DNA of 5,702 bases from Myxococcales bacterium (GTDB taxonomy: Bacteria; Myxococcota; Polyangia; Nannocystales; Nannocystaceae): positions 1 through 5,702 of the forward strand of contig JAEUJW010000104.1 of assembly GCA_016793465.1 (NCBI GenBank), in the 5' to 3' direction. Shown here piece by piece: positions 1 to 5,637 of this stretch. The position numbers and the translations under genes are program-made. The notes below the pieces were generated by a model. That model searched no databases. It saw nothing but the letters and a program-made list of their open reading frames with translations, and was not told the DNA's origin. Positions within the stretch are counted from its first letter, which is position 1. Every line of letters begins with the position of its first letter.

Positions 1-135
1 GCGTCGAGACGTCTCCGCGAGGCTCCTTACCGAAATTTCACTCGGTGATCGGGCGAAGCTGCTGATCCTGCCGCCCGCTCTCCCGCACCGAATCCGGGAC
101 GGATCGGCCTGTTCCCCTGCATCTAATTCAGGACG

Positions 136-384
136 TCACACACGGCCGCGCCGCCAGTCCTCGAGACAGGCCGGCTTCAGCAGATCCATGCCGATGAGCA
201 CATCGACCGGCGCGACGACCTTACCCTGGGCGAGGATCCTCGCCACCACGCGCTCGATCCGCGGGAACAGCGGGTCGTCACGAAAGTTGTCCACCGTGGG
301 CCGCGCCGTCTGTCTCATCGGGCGTGGCGCCGACGTTGCGGACGGCTTCCTGTTCGACGACCTCTCGTGATGCTCTTGCTTCAT
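136..384 (-). CDS. Small protein, apparent N-terminal remnant of a longer conserved family
   Basis: An 82-residue protein. Residues 1-35 are basic and polar with no predicted structure. Residues 40-80 are conserved-looking and contain RIERVVARILAQGKVVAP followed by DVLIGMDLL and end EDWRRGRV. From memory, bacterial proteins of unknown function carry a very similar stretch in which GRV continues as PYLERV and then a helical tail. Here a TGA follows GRV directly, and none of the three minus-strand frames below 136 resumes that motif, so the gene looks cut short. No catalytic residues, signal peptide or membrane segment are visible. The ATG at 384 overlaps the TGA of a 19-codon reading frame (ATGA), which suggests coupling to the upstream genes; its own Shine-Dalgarno is weak (GGGA). 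A real expressed short protein is possible, and a truncated pseudogene is equally possible. Function unknown. Confidence 0.6.
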   Translation of the reverse strand: MKQEHHERSSNRKPSATSAPRPMRQTARPTVDNFRDDPLFPRIERVVARILAQGKVVAPVDVLIGMDLLKPACLEDWRRGRV

Positions 385-440
385 GACATCCCCACGGAGG
401 GGTCGGCCAGCAGGGGCTCGATGATCAGTTCCTCGTGCAC
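381..440 (-). CDS. Possible 19-codon micro-ORF linking two operon genes
   Basis: A GTG at 440-438 is preceded by GGAG (446-449, minus strand) at a 5-base spacing. It opens a frame encoding MHEELIIEPLLADPSVGMS that stops with a TGA at 383-381. That stop overlaps the ATG of the next gene (ATGA). The frame is the same as that of the 451-aa gene whose TGA lies at 458-456, so it could also be read as an in-frame extension behind that stop. Codons are GC-ending as in the neighbouring genes. It could be a coupling peptide, the C-terminal tail of the upstream protein after a nonsense mutation, or chance. No similarity recognised. Confidence 0.35.
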   Translation of the reverse strand: MHEELIIEPLLADPSVGMS

Positions 441-455
441 CGTGGCTCCGCCGGG

Positions 456-1811
456 TCAGGCCCAGGGTCGTTCATTCATCGGGGAGTGCGGACGACTCGC
501 TGGAACATCCGGCAGCCCAGACAGGAGAATGACCGAGGACTCGGGGTTCACGTAGCCCTCGAACACGAATTCGGGCCAGTACGTGCTCGTCGGTCCGTAC
601 TTCATGTGGAGCGCGTGCGCGTCGATGCGTACGTGGAGCGGTTCCGCCGGCAACTGCCGCCGGAAGTACGCCTGCCACTCCGACGACCCCGGGCGCTGCA
701 GGACGTACGGGGTCGTCATCACGACGTGCTCCGTGGCCACCGGCAGCGGTGGCGGCAGCACGCGGGCGTACCAGAGCTCACCCTTCTGCCCGCGGTATCC
801 GCTCGGCACGATGGCGTGACACATGAGGCCGGACACCAGCTCGCGGAGGACGACCAGCTCACCTTCAACTCCCTGGTGGGCGTAGATCCCCATCCGCGAG
901 CGTTGCATGAGCCCGAGGAGGCGCTGGATCTCGGGGTCCATGCCGAGGGTCGGCGCCAGCGCGAGGAGGATGGTGCCGAGCGTCTCCCGGCCGGGTCCCG
1001 CGCACGCATCGAACAGCGCCCAGCAGGTGAAGTACGACTTGGTGATCGGGGAGATCGGCGGCCCGCCCGATCCGTACGTGTCCTCCACCTTGGCGATGAG
1101 CTCGGCCAACGGCGTCAGCTCGTCGAGGCTCGTGAGCTGCTCGGACAGAATCGACATGTGGTTCTGCGCCAGCACGTACAGCGCGTGCGCGGGGTGGAGG
1201 TCGGCGAGCGCCTCGTCGCTGGCGATCGTCCGCTGCAGTTCGGCGGCCGTGGCCTTCCCGGCGGCGACGGACTTGAGATCGATGACCTTTCGGCTGCGCG
1301 CCTGCTTGAACGCCGCGATCAGCTTGTCGGCGATCGGGTGCTCGTCGACGCCCTCGCAGGACGCCTGCGCCCAGCGGGGCGGCTCGGCGGGTGCCGGAGG
1401 CAGGTTTGGAGAGATCCACTGGACCTGGATCGTGCCGTCCGGGGTCATCCCGAACGCGGCGGCGATCCTGCGCCGGTCGTCGGGGTAGTGCGCCTGTTTG
1501 TACTCGACGAGCCCGGCGATGAGCTGCTCGGTGTCCGTGGACTGCAGCTCGGGCCATGGCGAGCGATCGCTCCAGTCATACTTCGTCAGCATCTCGAGGT
1601 GCCTTCGCCGCACCCCGGGATCCCCCGAAGCATCGTTCCAGGCCGCGACCGCGAGCAGGAGCGCGGCCTCGACGGCGGCCATCGAGGGGACGGCGTCGGG
1701 GTTCTTGAGCAGCCGCAGGGCCAGCTCCTTGAGCAAGTCCGACAGCTTGCGATCCTTGCTCGCCGGTGCGGCCTTCGGAGATCGCTTCGGGCGATGTTTC
1801 GTCTTGCCCAT
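456..1811 (-). CDS. Conserved hypothetical protein, about 451 aa, uncharacterised family
   Basis: A complete soluble-looking protein with no signal peptide or membrane helices. Numbering is from the preferred start. Residues 1-20 are basic (GKTKHRPKRSPK). Residues 20-230 are mostly helical. The C-terminal half has the most conserved appearance: RSRMGIYAHQGVEG, then LVVLRELVSG, PSGYRGQKGELWYARVLPPP, HVVMTTPYVL and a late YGPTSTYWPEFVF. I recall this arrangement from uncharacterised bacterial proteins, but I know no activity and see no nucleotide-binding or catalytic signature. Two starts are possible. The ATG at 1820 overlaps the upstream stop, but GAGGAG sits directly against it with no spacer. 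The ATG at 1811 has the same GAGGAG nine bases upstream, so 1811 is preferred; the longer form adds MTD. Placement immediately after a TPR-like gene suggests co-translation and a shared role. The antisense frame over this gene has no ribosome site and is a base-composition artefact. Confidence 0.9.
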   Translation of the reverse strand: MGKTKHRPKRSPKAAPASKDRKLSDLLKELALRLLKNPDAVPSMAAVEAALLLAVAAWNDASGDPGVRRRHLEMLTKYDWSDRSPWPELQSTDTEQLIAGLVEYKQAHYPDDRRRIAAAFGMTPDGTIQVQWISPNLPPAPAEPPRWAQASCEGVDEHPIADKLIAAFKQARSRKVIDLKSVAAGKATAAELQRTIASDEALADLHPAHALYVLAQNHMSILSEQLTSLDELTPLAELIAKVEDTYGSGGPPISPITKSYFTCWALFDACAGPGRETLGTILLALAPTLGMDPEIQRLLGLMQRSRMGIYAHQGVEGELVVLRELVSGLMCHAIVPSGYRGQKGELWYARVLPPPLPVATEHVVMTTPYVLQRPGSSEWQAYFRRQLPAEPLHVRIDAHALHMKYGPTSTYWPEFVFEGYVNPESSVILLSGLPDVPASRPHSPMNERPWA

Positions 1812-1816
1812 GTCGG

Positions 1817-2722
1817 TCATCTCCTCGAGCGGGAAGATCGGCGACGTGGCCGCACGACCTCCTCGTCGTCCGGTCGCCAGGGGGTCCGTGCCTTGACCGG
1901 GCTCAGCAGCTCACGGGCGCCGAGGTTGTCCCACGGGCACATCCACACCATGCGCTCGAAGATGGTCCGCGCGCCGTCGAAGTCGCCGATCCGCCAGTGA
2001 CACAGGCCATACCCGTGAAGCGCCCGCAGGTACGGCCGGTTGTCGATCAGACCCCACGGGATCACGCCGTCGAAGTCTTTGCCGAGCTGGTGCTCGCCGA
2101 GGCGCACGCCCACCTCGTAGTGCGCCAGCGCGATCGGCAGCGCGTGATCGAAGATCAAGTTGCCGAGGTGGACGTGGGCGTCGATGCAGCGGAGGTCGCG
2201 GGCGATGAGCTTCATCAGGTGCAGCCAGGCGCCGGGGATGTCGCCGTCCTCCTTGAGGTCCACGGCCTCGCCGATCGGATCCTCGTCGACATCGGAGTGG
2301 GCGCCGAAGCCGGGCAGCACCTGCTTCATCTCGACCATCCGCCGCGGCCCGCGTGCGCGGAAGCGCCGCGCCCAGTCACGGCCGAGGTTGTCGAGCCATT
2401 CCTCGTCCTGCGGGTCCCACGAACCCTCCTCGGTGGGCGCCCACGGGCGGAGGTCGAAGGCCTCGACCGCCGTGCGCCGGTCGACGAGGTCGCCCTCGAC
2501 GCGGACCCGGGTCGCCAGCGCCTCCTCGCGGCGCACACGCACGGTCGCAATCTGGCCGGGGACGACCGCCGCGATCCCGCGACCCTGCAACGTGACCGCG
2601 GCTCGGTCGACGAGCCGACGACAGCGCGCCGTGTCCTTGCCGAACGACAGGACCAGGAACTCCTGCACGAGAGCCTGTGTTCGGGGCCCGGAGGCGGTGA
2701 CCGTCGGCGAATCGGTGGGCAC
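1817..2722 (-). CDS. TPR-like repeat protein, intact paralogue of the broken gene upstream
   Basis: A 301-residue cytoplasmic protein without signal peptide. Residues about 45-95 look like a small beta-rich domain (VVPGQIATVRV, then VRVEGDLVDRR). Residues about 105-130 are acidic and Trp-rich. Residues about 145-275 are helical and TPR-like: RDLRCIDAHVHLGNL, LAHYEVGVRLGE, a DFDGVIPWGLIDNRPYLRAL block, HGYGLCHWRIGDFDGA and IFERMVWMCP. The tail is basic (RRRSSRSRR). TPR repeats generally mediate protein-protein contacts, and the partner here is unknown. The second half aligns clearly with the frameshifted gene at 2811-3798 (shared DLRCIDAH, NRPYLRALHG, GLC-WR), so the two are diverged tandem paralogues. 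The GTG start at 2722 has no good Shine-Dalgarno and the frame stays open upstream without an ATG, so the N-terminus is uncertain. The stop overlaps the alternative ATG of the next gene. Confidence 0.88.
   Translation of the reverse strand: MPTDSPTVTASGPRTQALVQEFLVLSFGKDTARCRRLVDRAAVTLQGRGIAAVVPGQIATVRVRREEALATRVRVEGDLVDRRTAVEAFDLRPWAPTEEGSWDPQDEEWLDNLGRDWARRFRARGPRRMVEMKQVLPGFGAHSDVDEDPIGEAVDLKEDGDIPGAWLHLMKLIARDLRCIDAHVHLGNLIFDHALPIALAHYEVGVRLGEHQLGKDFDGVIPWGLIDNRPYLRALHGYGLCHWRIGDFDGARTIFERMVWMCPWDNLGARELLSPVKARTPWRPDDEEVVRPRRRSSRSRR
1821..1826 (-). promoter_or_regulatory. Shine-Dalgarno GAGGAG deciding the start of the 451-aa gene
   Basis: GAGGAG on the minus strand lies within the last codons of the upstream TPR-like gene. 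It is adjacent to the ATG at 1820 and 9 bases from the ATG at 1811. The spacing favours 1811, and its location inside the upstream gene implies translational coupling. Confidence 0.6.
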
Positions 2723-2810
2723 GCGGAGCGTGTCTATCAGCAGGCTCGATTCCGCACAAGCGGATGCGCTGCAGCGCCGTGGACGACCGGCACCGTCACC
2801 GGGCCACGGC

Positions 2811-3798
2811 TCAGGATGCGCTGACCGACCGGCGCTCCCTCGTGCTCTCCCACGGGCGTCGCTGGATCACGTCCTCGCGGATGAAGCGCACGCCCTGGTT
2901 GTCGTTCGGGTTGAACGCGAGGATCCGGTCGAACACCTGGAGCGCCCGCTCGAAGTGGCCGAGCCGCCACAGGCAGAGTCCCTGACCATGCAGCGCGCGG
3001 AGGTAGGGGCGGTTGTAGATGCGGCCCCACTGCAGCACGCCGTCGAAGCCAGGCGGCAGCGAGAGCTCGCCGATGCCGACACCGATCTCGTAGTGCAGGA
3101 GGGCCGTCCGCGGCGAGCGGTGGAACTCGACAAAGCCGAGGAGCGCATGGGCGTCGATGCAGCGAAGGTCGCGCAGCAGGACGTTCATCAGCAGCTCGCG
3201 GGCGCCGTCCAGATCGCCCGCCCCGGCCAGGTCGGACGCTCTGCACGTCGCGTTGTCGTCGAAGTCGTCGCGGTCGTCGTCCGGGAAGCTGCCCCAGGCG
3301 ATCGGATCGAACTCGGCGCACACCCGCGGCTTCGCGGTGTTTCGCCGCCACAAGGGGGCATAGGGATCGGGGTTACGATAAGGCTCGTAGGACCGGCGCA
3401 GATCTTCGGGCTCGCCGAGGGAGAGCGGGAGCGGCTCGAGTCCGAGCCGCGTCGCGTCGATCCGGGAGGTCCTCGATCTCGCCGGAGGCGTAGGCGTCTC
3501 CCCGCCAGGTCCACCGCCGTTCGATGAGCAGCGTCGCGAGATGGCCAGGCACGGCCTCCCAGACGTCGGGCGAGCGGAACGTGATCTGGCCAGCCTCGCC
3601 TGGCACGCGCACCCGTGCGGACTCGCGGTTGACCTTCAGGATCACCGCCTCGCGCCTCATGCCCGCGTCGATCTGCGGCGATGGCGTGGGCGGTCGAGGG
3701 CCCGAGGCGAGGATCTGGGCGCGGGCCGCGGTATACGACTCGCCGGTCTTGTGTTGGCGGTCGCGAATGATCTGTTTCAAATTTCGCTGGGCGGTCAT
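2811..3798 (-). pseudogene. TPR-like protein gene broken by a one-base frameshift near 3468
   Basis: Translation from the ATG at 3798 gives LKQIIRDRQHKTGESYTAAR, a helical N-terminus, then a beta-rich segment (VPGHLATLLIERRWTWRG, ASGEIED) that matches the equivalent part of the downstream paralogue. Past position about 3468 the frame becomes Arg/Ala-rich noise and stops at 3373. Skipping one base there restores a good sequence: SRIDATRLGLEPLPL, EPEDLRRSYEPYRNPDPYAP, then the TPR-like region (DLRCIDAHALLGF, LLHYEIGVGIGE, NRPYLRALHGQGLCLWRLG, VFDRILAFNPNDNQG) ending at 2811. The repaired product is about 328 aa, close to the paralogue. The start at 3798 is preferred over an in-frame ATG 45 bases upstream because GAGGAG lies seven bases before it. 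The shift could be a true mutation, programmed frameshifting or a sequencing error; no slippery heptamer is evident. Confidence 0.8.
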
Positions 3799-3805
3799 CG
3801 GTATT

Positions 3806-3811
3806 CTCCTC
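3806..3811 (-). promoter_or_regulatory. Shine-Dalgarno GAGGAG for the frameshifted TPR-like gene
   Basis: GAGGAG on the minus strand is separated by seven bases from the ATG at 3798. This is the best-spaced ribosome site in the window and it fixes the start of the first operon gene. Confidence 0.7.
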
Positions 3812-3959
3812 GCTGTGCCGCTCTGGCCCCTGCCCATAGCCACACAGCACAGAAGAACCGTGCGCGTCGCCAGCCGGAGGATTCGTTCCCCTTTGCCCCG
3901 GTCATGGGGTCCTGCAGGGGAGGACCCGTCGGGGTTTGGCGTCGGTGCCGCCGACAGGG

Positions 3960-3988
3960 ACCATGCCGCGCAGCCGCAGGGGCGTCAA
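3960..3988 (-). promoter_or_regulatory. Candidate sigma70-type promoter upstream of the minus-strand operon
   Basis: Reading the minus strand, TTGACG (3988-3983) is followed after exactly 17 bases by CATGGT (3965-3960). The -35 is close to consensus. The -10 matches at only three positions, including the key A at position 2 and T at position 6. A short T-run (CATTTTGG) lies just upstream. The site is about 160 bases before the first operon start and just past the end of the degraded fragments, where a promoter would be expected. High-GC genomes yield such matches by chance, so this is tentative. Confidence 0.3.
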
Positions 3989-4002
3989 CCAAAATGTGCG
4001 GA

Positions 4003-4170
4003 GTCGCCCTCGTCCAAAGCCGTGACCCGGGTGGAGGCCGCACGCGATGGGCTGCCAGAAAGGCTGCGGTCCCTGCAGCGTTGAAGACGCGGGTGGCGAC
4101 CAGGTGCGCGACAAGTTCCGGCGGAAGGCACCGCTGAAATTTTCTGATCACGGCGTACTGCTCGACGGCC
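4003..4170 (-). other. Unrecognised reading-frame fragment beyond the helicase-like piece
   Basis: In one minus-strand frame this stretch reads QYAVIRKFQRCLPPELVAHL followed by VATRVFNAAGTAAFLAAH. It looks protein-like (amphipathic, not Arg/Pro noise), but its codons are less strictly GC-ending than the neighbouring genes. It has no start of its own and lies in a different frame from the helicase-like piece that precedes it. It may be a one-base-shifted continuation of that gene or a piece of something else. I do not recognise it. Confidence 0.3.
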
Positions 4171-4395
4171 GTACGATTTCTCCCCCTCGGAGCCGAGGAC
4201 GAGGCGGCCGTCGGCCTCGTACAGGATGTCGCGGGCGAGCATCGTGTCCACGACGGCCTGGAGATCGCCCGGGGTGATGTCGCGGAACGGGGCGGCGGTG
4301 GCGAGCCAGGCGCGGAGCTGGTGACGGGATATTCCCCGCTCTTGCAGGCACAGGGCGAGGATCTGGTGGGCGAGGATGTGGGCGGCGGCTGGCGC
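4162..4395 (-). pseudogene. Fragment resembling the C-terminal part of a DEAD/DEAH-box helicase (Lhr-like)
   Basis: About 75 residues without a start codon. They read AHILAHQILALCLQERGISR, QLRAWLATAAPFRDI, DLQAVVDTMLARDILYEADG and RLVLGSEGEKSYGR. Large Lhr-like DEAD/DEAH helicases carry, after the two RecA-like domains, a winged-helix region with a closely similar run ending in L-LG-EGE--YG, and this is the basis of the call. Such helicases unwind nucleic acid using ATP. This piece holds none of the ATPase motifs (Walker A, DExH, motif VI), so it cannot be active. It follows a kinase N-lobe fragment after another change of frame near 4390 and is lost after about 4165. Family assignment is from memory and moderately sure; that it is a broken fragment is clear. 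Confidence 0.5.
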
Positions 4396-4411
4396 AGGGC
4401 CTGGTGCACGG

Positions 4412-4590
4412 CGTGCAGGGCCTCGAGGGCCTTCGGCTCGCTGCGCGTCACCTTGAGGGCGCACGTGGTGCCGCTGACCAGGTGACGGGCGCGGTACACG
4501 GTGGGGAGGCCGCCGCGGCCGAGCAGGCCGGTGATCTCGTAGTTGTCCCGATGCGGGTGTTCTCGGGGATGTTCTCGGGGTCGAGCTCCC
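4412..4590 (-). pseudogene. Ser/Thr protein kinase N-lobe fragment
   Basis: The sequence NYEITGLLGRGGLPTVYRAR is a standard opening of a bacterial Hanks-type kinase. GRGGLPTV is the glycine-rich ATP-binding loop, and SGTTCALKV supplies the ATP-anchoring lysine about 20 residues later. Sequence resembling the alphaC approach (SEPKALEALH) follows and then the kinase ends. No alphaC glutamate context, HRD loop or DFG motif follows in any minus-strand frame. Just upstream, a second frame reads ELDPENIPENTRIG, a plausible linker into this N-lobe; the switch at about 4548 is explained by one missing G (GGGAC where GGGGAC would keep frame). The fragment is inactive. It sits downstream of a kinase C-lobe, the reverse of normal domain order, so it comes from a second kinase or a rearranged one. 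Confidence 0.7.
4558..4581 (-). repeat. Tandem 12-bp repeat, two copies
   Basis: TGTTCTCGGGGA (4558-4569) is followed directly by TGTTCTCGGGGT (4570-4581), an 11 of 12 match on the plus strand. On the minus strand it encodes PENIPENT just before the kinase N-lobe. The unit length is a multiple of three, so it does not itself shift the frame. Confidence 0.8.
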
Positions 4591-4911
4591 GGCGTAGGCG
4601 ACCTCGGGCGCGGCCGGGGCGATGGCGGCCGTGACGGCGTCGATCGCCTCACGGAGGTCCGGGTAGCGGTTGGCCGAGGCGACCTCGAGCATGCGCCCGA
4701 CGGCCCGGTCGAGCTGGAGCTTGAAGGACGCGTTGACGTCGCGGATGCGGGTGAAGACACCGCCGCGGCGGATCATCTTCTCGGTGGAGTCGAACAGCGG
4801 GCGGCCGATGAGGATATGCCCGAGTAAAGCGCCGAGGCTGAACTGATCCGAGTGTGCGTCGGCGTCGGAGAAGGACCGCACGACCTCGGGCGAGAACCGC
4901 CAGATCCTCCG
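4591..4911 (-). pseudogene. Ser/Thr protein kinase C-lobe fragment
   Basis: About 105 residues that start abruptly at the activation-segment end and run to the kinase terminus. FSPEVV corresponds to the APE-type motif, and HSDQFSLGALL is helix F with its structural Asp. ILIGRPLF follows. Later LDRAVGRMLEVASANRYPDL and REAIDAV give the last helices with the conserved Arg. The ATP-binding lobe, the HRD catalytic loop and the DFG Mg-binding motif are all absent. The frame stays open upstream on the minus strand to 5550, but that part is antisense to a plus-strand gene fragment and contains no kinase motifs. There is no start codon. The kinase sequence begins at the same place (about 4890-4911) where the plus-strand fragment begins, marking a rearrangement junction. 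Clear kinase remnant, certainly inactive as it stands. Confidence 0.75.
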
Positions 4912-5466
4912 CGCCGACGCCCCCTTCACCGAGGGCGCCAGCTTCGTCCTGCCGTTCGAGACGTTCACCGGGATCACGCTCGGCTCGTGGCTCGACAAGT
5001 ACGGCCCCAGGCTCAACGGCGCCGCCGCCGTCACCGCCAGGATCGGACTGTGGCGGAGGATCGCCGGCTTCGAGTTCGCCAAGCAGTCCACCACGCCGGC
5101 ACCGCCATCTCCAGCGTGATCTCCGACGATCGCCGCCGCTTCGCCGCCGTCGAGCACCTCTTTCCGCAGTGCACGACTCGCGCACTCGCGGCTCCTCCCG
5201 CGTCCCTCCCCGCCGGCCTCACGCTGGAAGAACTGGAGGCGGCGCTCCGCGACCGCGGTGTCGCCCAGGCAGTGGTGACGAACACCCTCCGAGTGATAGC
5301 GCGACAGCGGCAGCTCCTGAATTTCTACAGGACACGCGCCGGAGGCGGACGCCCGAACGAGCACGAGGTCGTTGCCTACCTCGTCCTCTCGCTCCTCTAC
5401 GCCCTCGGCTGGTCCGAGGAGCAACTGGCCCCGGAGTGGAACAAGGTCGTCGTCGCCGGGTTCTAG
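4892..5466 (+). pseudogene. Start-less, frameshifted gene fragment truncated by an IS end
   Basis: From 4892 one plus-strand frame reads QILRADAPFTEGASFVLPFE, GITLGSWLDKYGP and LWRRIAGFEFAKQS with almost every codon ending in G or C, so it is coding. It has no start codon back to an in-frame TGA at 4844 and stops at 5117. A second frame takes over near 5095 (ISSVISDDRRRFAAVEHLFP) and continues through LTLEELEAALRDRG, ARQRQLLNFYRT, AYLVLSLLYALGWSEE and WNKVVVAGF to a TAG at 5464-5466. One inserted base near 5095 would join them into a single reading frame of about 190 codons. The ALGWSEEQLAPEW block recalls the region just before the PD-(D/E)XK core in some restriction-type nucleases; that core would lie beyond the break and is absent. 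The first half could alternatively be a kinase hinge region (FVLPFE, G-TL--WL). Identity is uncertain. Confidence 0.55.
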
Positions 5467-5486
5467 CAGGCTGCTGAAAAAGTCGG
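5467..5486 (+). mobile_element. Terminal inverted-repeat end of an insertion sequence (solo end)
   Basis: CAGGCTGCTGAAAAAGTCGG matches the very common IS terminus of the form CAGGCTGCTGAAAAA (ISs of the IS1182/IS5/IS4-like kind; family not resolvable from one end). Reading inward it points right. The gene on its left is cut exactly at this boundary, its stop TAG being the three bases before the repeat. The junction also forms the small palindrome AGCAGGCTGCT (5465-5475). I find no matching inverted end and no transposase in the remaining 216 bases, so this is either the edge of an element continuing beyond the window or a degraded solo end. Confidence 0.6.
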
Positions 5487-5500
5487 CGTAACCACACGCC

Positions 5501-5554
5501 GAGGGACGTACAAGAGGGCTTCGCGAACGGCGCGCGATTTTGTACAACACCCTC
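5501..5554. repeat. Imperfect inverted repeat (hairpin) inside the IS end region
   Basis: GAGGG, two bases, GTACAA (5501-5513) pairs with TTGTAC, four bases, CCCTC (5540-5554) around a 26-base loop that contains the palindrome TTCGCGAA (5520-5527). It has no T-tract on either strand, so it is not a classical terminator. Its position 15-90 bases inside the IS end suggests a subterminal element of the IS. Confidence 0.45.
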
Positions 5555-5637
5555 GTGCGCGGCCCTAACTGTCAACATGCAGTGAGACACGACACCCCCG
5601 GAGTTTACTGACCTGGGCGAGGAATCGAACAGAGGAG

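Noticed and set aside
2..135. Open plus-strand frame reading LLTEISLGDRAKLLILPP at the left edge
   Set aside because: It could be the tail of a gene, but it runs on without a stop into sequence antisense to the small minus-strand gene, and codon bias is weak. Not enough to call a gene; I see nothing else in these 135 bases.
390..402. CCCC/GGGG mini-hairpin as a terminator
   Set aside because: The stem is only four base pairs with no T-tract, and it lies between coupled genes where a terminator is unlikely.
435..2000. Long plus-strand open frame of about 521 codons antisense to the 451-aa gene
   Set aside because: It is very Arg-rich, lacks a ribosome site and exactly mirrors a minus-strand gene with protein-like composition. 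Such frames arise because GC-rich codons leave few stops on the opposite strand.
2760..2835. GGATGCGCTG occurring twice, about 50 bases apart, between the two TPR-like genes
   Set aside because: A 10-base repeat in GC-rich DNA is expected by chance, and it shows no flanking symmetry.
1766..3527. Two overlapping long plus-strand open frames antisense to the TPR-like genes
   Set aside because: They are composition shadows: the minus strand holds two paralogous proteins that align with each other, whereas the plus-strand products show only low-complexity runs.
4912..5550. Minus-strand frame upstream of the kinase C-lobe, open to 5550
   Set aside because: It is antisense to GC3-biased plus-strand coding sequence and begins inside the IS end. 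No HRD, DFG or other kinase motif is visible in it.
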